NCBI RefSeq assembly: GCF_014194695.1 | Contig: NZ_JACIAH010000008.1 | Location: forward strand, 62,001 to 126,000 | Length of the DNA stretch: 64,000 nt | Reading direction: 5' to 3' | Origin: Rhizobium sp. BK399 | Lineage (GTDB): Bacteria; Pseudomonadota; Alphaproteobacteria; Rhizobiales; Rhizobiaceae | Shown here: in pieces, positions 60,047-64,000 of the stretch | How positions within the stretch are numbered: position 1 is the first letter of the stretch | Layout: each line of letters starts with the position of its first letter | Translations under genes and position numbers: made by a program | Notes under the pieces: generated by a model | Told to the model about the DNA's origin: nothing | What the model saw: the letters and a program-made list of their open reading frames with translations, nothing else | The model's database searches: none

Positions 60047-61645
60047 ATGGACATCAGCTTGACGCGACGTTGTGCGATGGTGAACGGCGTGCTTCTGACC
60101 ACAGCGGTCGCCCTTTCGGGAACACGTTCGATCATACCGTCGGCACGTGCCGGTGATCAGATCGGCGAGGTTACATGGGCCTTGCCCAGCGTTGCGGAAA
60201 CGCTGTTGATCCCACATGCCTGGACAACGTATGTCGGGGCGATCATGTCGCTCGTCCAGGAGGGACTGCTGACGTTCGGAGACGATCTCAGCCTTGAGCT
60301 CGCTGCCGCTGACACCTGGAACCAGGAGAATGCGACGACGCTGCATTATCACCTGCGTGGTGGCGTCACCTTTGGCGACGGATCTCCCTTAACGGCCGAC
60401 GATGTCGTTGCCACCATGGAATATCACATGAACCCGGACTCCGGTTCACAGCTGGCCTCCTTCTACAATTCGGTGGCAGCCGTCAAGGCGACAGCAAAAG
60501 ACCAGGTCACTGTCAAGTTGAAGGGTCCCGACGTACAGTTCGTCTATACCGCTGCACACATGGCGGGCTTCGTCTTCAAGAAGGAGCAACTTGCGGACAA
60601 CGGCATCGGAACGCCGGAGGTGCTGCCACTTGGGACCGGCCCCTACAGGTTAGCCGAATTTGTTCCGTCCGATCGCGTCGTTCTTGAGGCCCGCGATGAT
60701 TACTGGGGTGGGACACCCTTTGCTAAACGCATCGTCTTCCAGGCAATACCAGACCGGCAGGCCCGGCTGCTAGCCATGCAGAACGGTGACATAGCAGGTA
60801 CCTTCGATATCGCCATTTCTGACCTGGACCAGTGGGATGCACTCGGCAACGTCGAGACGACGCCTTCTCTTGGCGTCTATGCACTCATCCTGGACCAATC
60901 GGCGCCACCGTTCGACGACATCCATGTTCGCCGCGCCGTGGCCCATGCTGTCGACCGGGAAGGCCTGGTTAAGGCTCTGCTCAAAGGCAAGGGAGAGGCA
61001 GCAACGGCTCTCAATCCGCCGCAGATGTGGTCAGGGCTGATGTTGCCCGAGGAGGTCCGCGCCTTTTACGCTACCTTGGCGCAGTACCCATTCGACCTAG
61101 GGCTAGCGAAGGCTGAACTGGCAAAATCCGGCCATCCGGACGGTTTTGACGTTTCCATCCCGGCATCGAGTGCCGATCCATACATGGTCAATATCCTGCA
61201 GTCCGTGGTCGAGAACCTGAAGCAGATCGGTATCCGTGCAAGGATCGAGGAAACCGACAACAACACCTGGCTCGCCCAGTATTTTCGCCATGAGAAGCTC
61301 GGAATGCAGATCATGGCCTATTATCCTGACTATCCCGACGCCGTCAGTTATCCCTACCTCTTCTTCTCGAGTTCGACCGCGAGGAAGGATGGACTGAACG
61401 GTTCGAACTTCAAGGATGCTGAGGTTGATGCGCTCCTGAAGACTGCGACCGAGAAGTCCGATCCCACGGAACGCACGGTGGCGCTGAAGAAACTGTTCAC
61501 GATCGTCAACGACAAAGTCCCCCTTGTGCCGATATTTTGGCCCAACTCTGCGATGGCTCTCAGCAATAAGTACAGGCTCAACGGCTATACCGCCTTCTGG
61601 TATAATGTTCCCTGGGCCATGAGAGGGTTTGGCCCGGCATGGTGA
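60047..61645 (+). CDS. Peptide/nickel-family ABC transporter substrate-binding protein
   Basis: 532 residues of the family 5 extracellular binding proteins (DppA/OppA-like). An N-terminal twin-arginine-like motif, SLTRRCAMVNGVLLTTAVAL, precedes a likely cleavage at about residue 35, so export may use the Tat route. WNQENATTLHYHLRGGVTFG DGSPLTADDVVATMEYHM and VPLVPIFWPNSAMAL are family landmarks (split here at residues about 96-130). The ligand cannot be read from sequence. Two permeases and an ATPase follow on the same strand after a 257-base gap. Confidence 0.88.
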   Translation: MDISLTRRCAMVNGVLLTTAVALSGTRSIIPSARAGDQIGEVTWALPSVAETLLIPHAWTTYVGAIMSLVQEGLLTFGDDLSLELAAADTWNQENATTLHYHLRGGVTFGDGSPLTADDVVATMEYHMNPDSGSQLASFYNSVAAVKATAKDQVTVKLKGPDVQFVYTAAHMAGFVFKKEQLADNGIGTPEVLPLGTGPYRLAEFVPSDRVVLEARDDYWGGTPFAKRIVFQAIPDRQARLLAMQNGDIAGTFDIAISDLDQWDALGNVETTPSLGVYALILDQSAPPFDDIHVRRAVAHAVDREGLVKALLKGKGEAATALNPPQMWSGLMLPEEVRAFYATLAQYPFDLGLAKAELAKSGHPDGFDVSIPASSADPYMVNILQSVVENLKQIGIRARIEETDNNTWLAQYFRHEKLGMQIMAYYPDYPDAVSYPYLFFSSSTARKDGLNGSNFKDAEVDALLKTATEKSDPTERTVALKKLFTIVNDKVPLVPIFWPNSAMALSNKYRLNGYTAFWYNVPWAMRGFGPAW

Positions 61646-61902
61646 CGCTGCTGTCCGGAAGAAGACAGAGGGGTGTTTCCCCATCGATCGACACCGGCCG
61701 AAGACGGAAGGTACCGGCGGATGGACCTTTTTTTAGCGCGCATCATCGATCGGCGGCAGATGAGGGACCTGCAGGGGAGGCCAGACGCCTGCTTCGTGGA
61801 AATGCAGGTCGTTCCGCAATGCCACAGCCTTGACCCACACGACCGACATCAAGTGGATGCATGCATTTGCACCTGTTTGGGGCGGACCCGTGGGGCACGA
61901 CA

Positions 61903-62868
61903 ATGACGGCTTCGACCCTCGTCATGTTTCTCGCGCGCCGGTTCGCAATAGCGATCCCGCTTCTTCTGATCATCTCATTCGGTGTCTTCGCACTCGTCCA
62001 TATCGCCCCAGGCGATCCGGTGCGCTCTCTGCTTGGCACGCGTGCGGCAGACCCGGCGACGATTGCTGTGATCCGCGCCCGATACCACCTGGATGACCCG
62101 CTGCCGATGCAGTACGGAAAGTGGCTGTCGCAAGTCATCCGGGGGGACCTTGGCGTCTCCATTCAGGGCAATCGGGCGGTGACGCGGACCATCAAGGATC
62201 GGCTAGGCGTCACCGTCTTCCTGACCTTGATGAGCAGTGCCCTTGTTCTCGGCCCGGGCATCTTGCTTGGCGCCGTTGCGGCTTATCGCCAAGGTACGCG
62301 CCTGGACCGGGTGGTCGTGTTGCTGGGTGTTTTCGGGATAAGCTCGCCAGCCTTCGTCACCGGTATCTTCCTCCTCTACCTCTTCGGTGTTTTGCTGCGC
62401 TGGTTTCCCATCTTCGGATCAGGTGATGGTTTTTTCGACCGGGCCTGGCACCTGGCACTTCCTTCGCTGGCGCTGGCGATATCTGTCATGGCAATCGTCA
62501 TCAAGATCACGCGTGCAGCGATGATCGAGGAGCTGGGGCAGGACTACGTCACCTTTGCACGGTCACGTGGCCTTTCCCCGCACCGTATTCTTTTTGCCTA
62601 CGTCCTCAGGAATTCCCTCATTTCGCTGGTCACGGCCGCGGGGATCATCATTGTCGGTATTGTGGCAGGGGCGATTTACGTCGAAGTCACCTTTTCGTTG
62701 CCGGGCCTCGGCGCCTTGACAGTTGACGCCATCCAGAAGCGCGACATTCCGACGATCCAGGGGACTGTTCTGCTATTTTCCACTTTTGTCGTGCTGGTGA
62801 ATCTTGGAGTCGACGTGATTTACGCAATGATAGACCCACGCATCCGCTTTGGGAGGGTTCGGCCATGA
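61903..62868 (+). CDS. ABC transporter permease, DppB-like
   Basis: About 321 residues from ATG 61903 (the frame is open from 61861). Six membrane spans by eye; the N-terminal FLARRFAIAIPLLLIISFGV and the loop HIAPGDPVRSLLG are typical of DppB/OppB. The EAA-like coupling motif is DYVTFARSRGLSPHRILFAY. It overlaps the next permease by four bases. It works with the preceding binding protein. Confidence 0.92.
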   Translation: MTASTLVMFLARRFAIAIPLLLIISFGVFALVHIAPGDPVRSLLGTRAADPATIAVIRARYHLDDPLPMQYGKWLSQVIRGDLGVSIQGNRAVTRTIKDRLGVTVFLTLMSSALVLGPGILLGAVAAYRQGTRLDRVVVLLGVFGISSPAFVTGIFLLYLFGVLLRWFPIFGSGDGFFDRAWHLALPSLALAISVMAIVIKITRAAMIEELGQDYVTFARSRGLSPHRILFAYVLRNSLISLVTAAGIIIVGIVAGAIYVEVTFSLPGLGALTVDAIQKRDIPTIQGTVLLFSTFVVLVNLGVDVIYAMIDPRIRFGRVRP

Positions 62869-63707
62869 GCAGCCCGGCCGCCGACGAAGGAGGTGTAGAG
62901 GAGCTGCGGCCGCGCGTTGCCGCTAGCGTGCTCGTTGCCATGCTCGTTCTCGCGACAGTAGCGGTCAGCGCCATCCTTGGAGATAAGATTGTCCCCGATT
63001 CACCGTTTCTCCAGCGACTCGGGACTGGCGATACACCGCCATCGCTCGCGCACCTCGCAGGGACGGATCTGTTCGGGCGCGATGTGCTTTCGCGCGTCAT
63101 CTACGGCGCGCGGACAGCTCTGGTCGGTCCGGTCATCGTCGCCGCCGGCTCCTTTGCGATCGCGACCGTGCTTGGGTTGGTGTCAGGCTATTTCGGCGGC
63201 CTGGTCGACACAGCGATCATGCGCTGGGTTGACGTCATGCTCGCGTTGCCGGGACCGCTTCTGGCGATCGTTGTCGTCGGTATCGTGGGAGGCGGCTACT
63301 GGACCGCGGTGGCCGTTCTTGTGGTTCTATTTTCCGCTACCGATACCCGCATTGTTCGCAGTGCTGTCCTCGAGCAGCGACCCCTTCCTTACATAGAAGC
63401 TGCGCGCACACTCGGTCTTTCGAAGACGCGCATCCTGTTCGTGCACGTTCTGCCGAATGTGGCGCCGATCATCCTTGCGTATGTGATCCTTGACTTCGCC
63501 TTTGCCCTGGTGAACCTCGCCGGCTTGTCGTTCCTCGGCCTCGGCATCGAACCCGGTGCCCCCGACTGGGGCCGGATGCTCTTCGAGAACCGTAATATCC
63601 TCTTCTCAAATCCCGCTGCACTGCTTTTGCCTGCTGGCATGATCATCGTCACCGCCATCAGCATAAACCTCATCGGCGACTGGTTGCTCGAGCGGTTCGC
63701 CAGATGA
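62865..63707 (+). CDS. ABC transporter permease, DppC-like
   Basis: 280 residues. The N-terminal span (VLVAMLVLATVAVSAIL), then HLAGTDLFGRDVLSRVIYGA, a hallmark of DppC/OppC permeases. The coupling region is YIEAARTLGLSKTRILFVHV, and the end GLGIEPGAPDWGRMLFENRN is typical. Overlaps by ATGA with both its neighbours, so the importer is a tightly coupled operon. Confidence 0.92.
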   Translation: MSSPAADEGGVEELRPRVAASVLVAMLVLATVAVSAILGDKIVPDSPFLQRLGTGDTPPSLAHLAGTDLFGRDVLSRVIYGARTALVGPVIVAAGSFAIATVLGLVSGYFGGLVDTAIMRWVDVMLALPGPLLAIVVVGIVGGGYWTAVAVLVVLFSATDTRIVRSAVLEQRPLPYIEAARTLGLSKTRILFVHVLPNVAPIILAYVILDFAFALVNLAGLSFLGLGIEPGAPDWGRMLFENRNILFSNPAALLLPAGMIIVTAISINLIGDWLLERFAR

Positions 63708-64000
63708 AGACAGGGTCGATCGAGGCTAGCGGAGGTGGGCCGCTACTCAAGGTCGAGGGCCTTGCGATCTCGTTCGGCAGGGCGGCAATCACAACATCAG
63801 TGAGCATCGCGTTGGAGCGCGGCGAGAGCATAGCAATCGTTGGCGAGTCTGGATCGGGAAAGTCTGTGACGGCCCGCGCGATTGCCGGGCTTCTGCCGCC
63901 AGGCCTCAACGCAACCGGTGCGATCACCTTCGACGGCATGTCCGTGATGCCGCTTCCCGAGCGCGAACGTCGCAAATTACGCGGATATCGCGTTTCGATG
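63704..64000 (+). CDS. ABC transporter ATP-binding protein (DppD-like), 5' part
   Basis: The first 99 residues are in the window. Begins MKTGSIEASGGGPLLKVEG; Walker A GESGSGKSVTARAIAGLLP is complete at about residues 46-64. The Walker B and signature motifs lie beyond the edge. ATG overlaps the DppC stop. It energises the importer encoded by the three previous genes. Confidence 0.88.
   Translation, partial: MKTGSIEASGGGPLLKVEGLAISFGRAAITTSVSIALERGESIAIVGESGSGKSVTARAIAGLLPPGLNATGAITFDGMSVMPLPERERRKLRGYRVSM

Noticed and set aside
1..64000. tRNA, rRNA, CRISPR arrays, insertion sequences, integrases or replication genes
   Set aside because: Looked for and not seen: no repeat-spacer pattern, transposase, integrase, repABC or tRNA-like cloverleaf recognised.

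Overview
The window reads as Rhizobiaceae DNA (Rhizobium/Sinorhizobium/Agrobacterium-like alphaproteobacterium). The grounds are GC-rich coding sequence, an ectoine-degradation set in the eutBCDE order known from Sinorhizobium, an L-rhamnose locus in the rhizobial rhaRSTPQUK / rhaD / rhaI arrangement, an HWE-type histidine kinase, a DUF1236 protein and an ECF41-like sigma factor. Catabolic, transport and stress cassettes are mixed and there is no core housekeeping block, which would suit a chromid or megaplasmid, but replicon type cannot be decided here. I found no rRNA, tRNA, CRISPR, insertion sequence or prophage genes.

Layout. 1-3718: ectoine degradation eutB(partial)-eutC-eutD-eutE. 4002-5890: a SAM methyltransferase and a RibD-C/DHFR-like reductase. 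6154-14924: two converging redox gene blocks. The plus block is a membrane-anchored di-haem cytochrome c, a GMC flavoprotein and a catalase-like haem protein. The minus block is an unknown protein, a membrane protein with an internal duplication, and a DyP-type peroxidase. 15205-17957: a small exported Ser-rich protein, a caspase-like/FGE-fold membrane protein and a Pepco-like small protein. 18263-24632: a VOC protein, alanine catabolism (lrp / alr-dadA), a beta-alanine:pyruvate-type transaminase with a divergent XRE-cupin regulator, and a small protein.

24955-36821: a hydratase-family enzyme followed by the rhamnose locus: rhaRSTPQUK on the minus strand and rhaD and rhaI on the plus strand. 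A Pmp3-type stress peptide gene lies antisense between rhaD and rhaI. 36883-38322: a divergent carboxymuconolactone decarboxylase/ECF41 sigma pair with two matching ECF41-type promoters in the intergenic region. 38400-40433: TetR regulator and small proteins. 40655-43729: amidase/TIM-barrel/HpaI-aldolase operon of unknown substrate. 43730-47374: small enzymes and envelope proteins (spermidine-synthase-like, acylphosphatase, GYD, PilZ, L,D-transpeptidase). 47375-48365: a gene-poor kilobase. 48366-56116: HWE kinase, DMSP-lyase-like cupin, ProC-like, DedA, CNNM/CorC, DUF1236 and small proteins. 56145-59822: a 1225-residue protein with two cyclase domains, an AAA ATPase and a TPR-like C-terminus. 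60047-64000: a peptide/nickel-family ABC importer cut by the window edge.

The two least explained groups are the haem/flavin redox block (6154-14924) and the caspase/FGE/Pepco group (15205-17957). The strongest regulatory observations are the paired TGTCACA-N16-CGTC promoters at 37388-37449 and the near-perfect inverted repeat in the rhaR/rhaD divergent region at 33031-33103.
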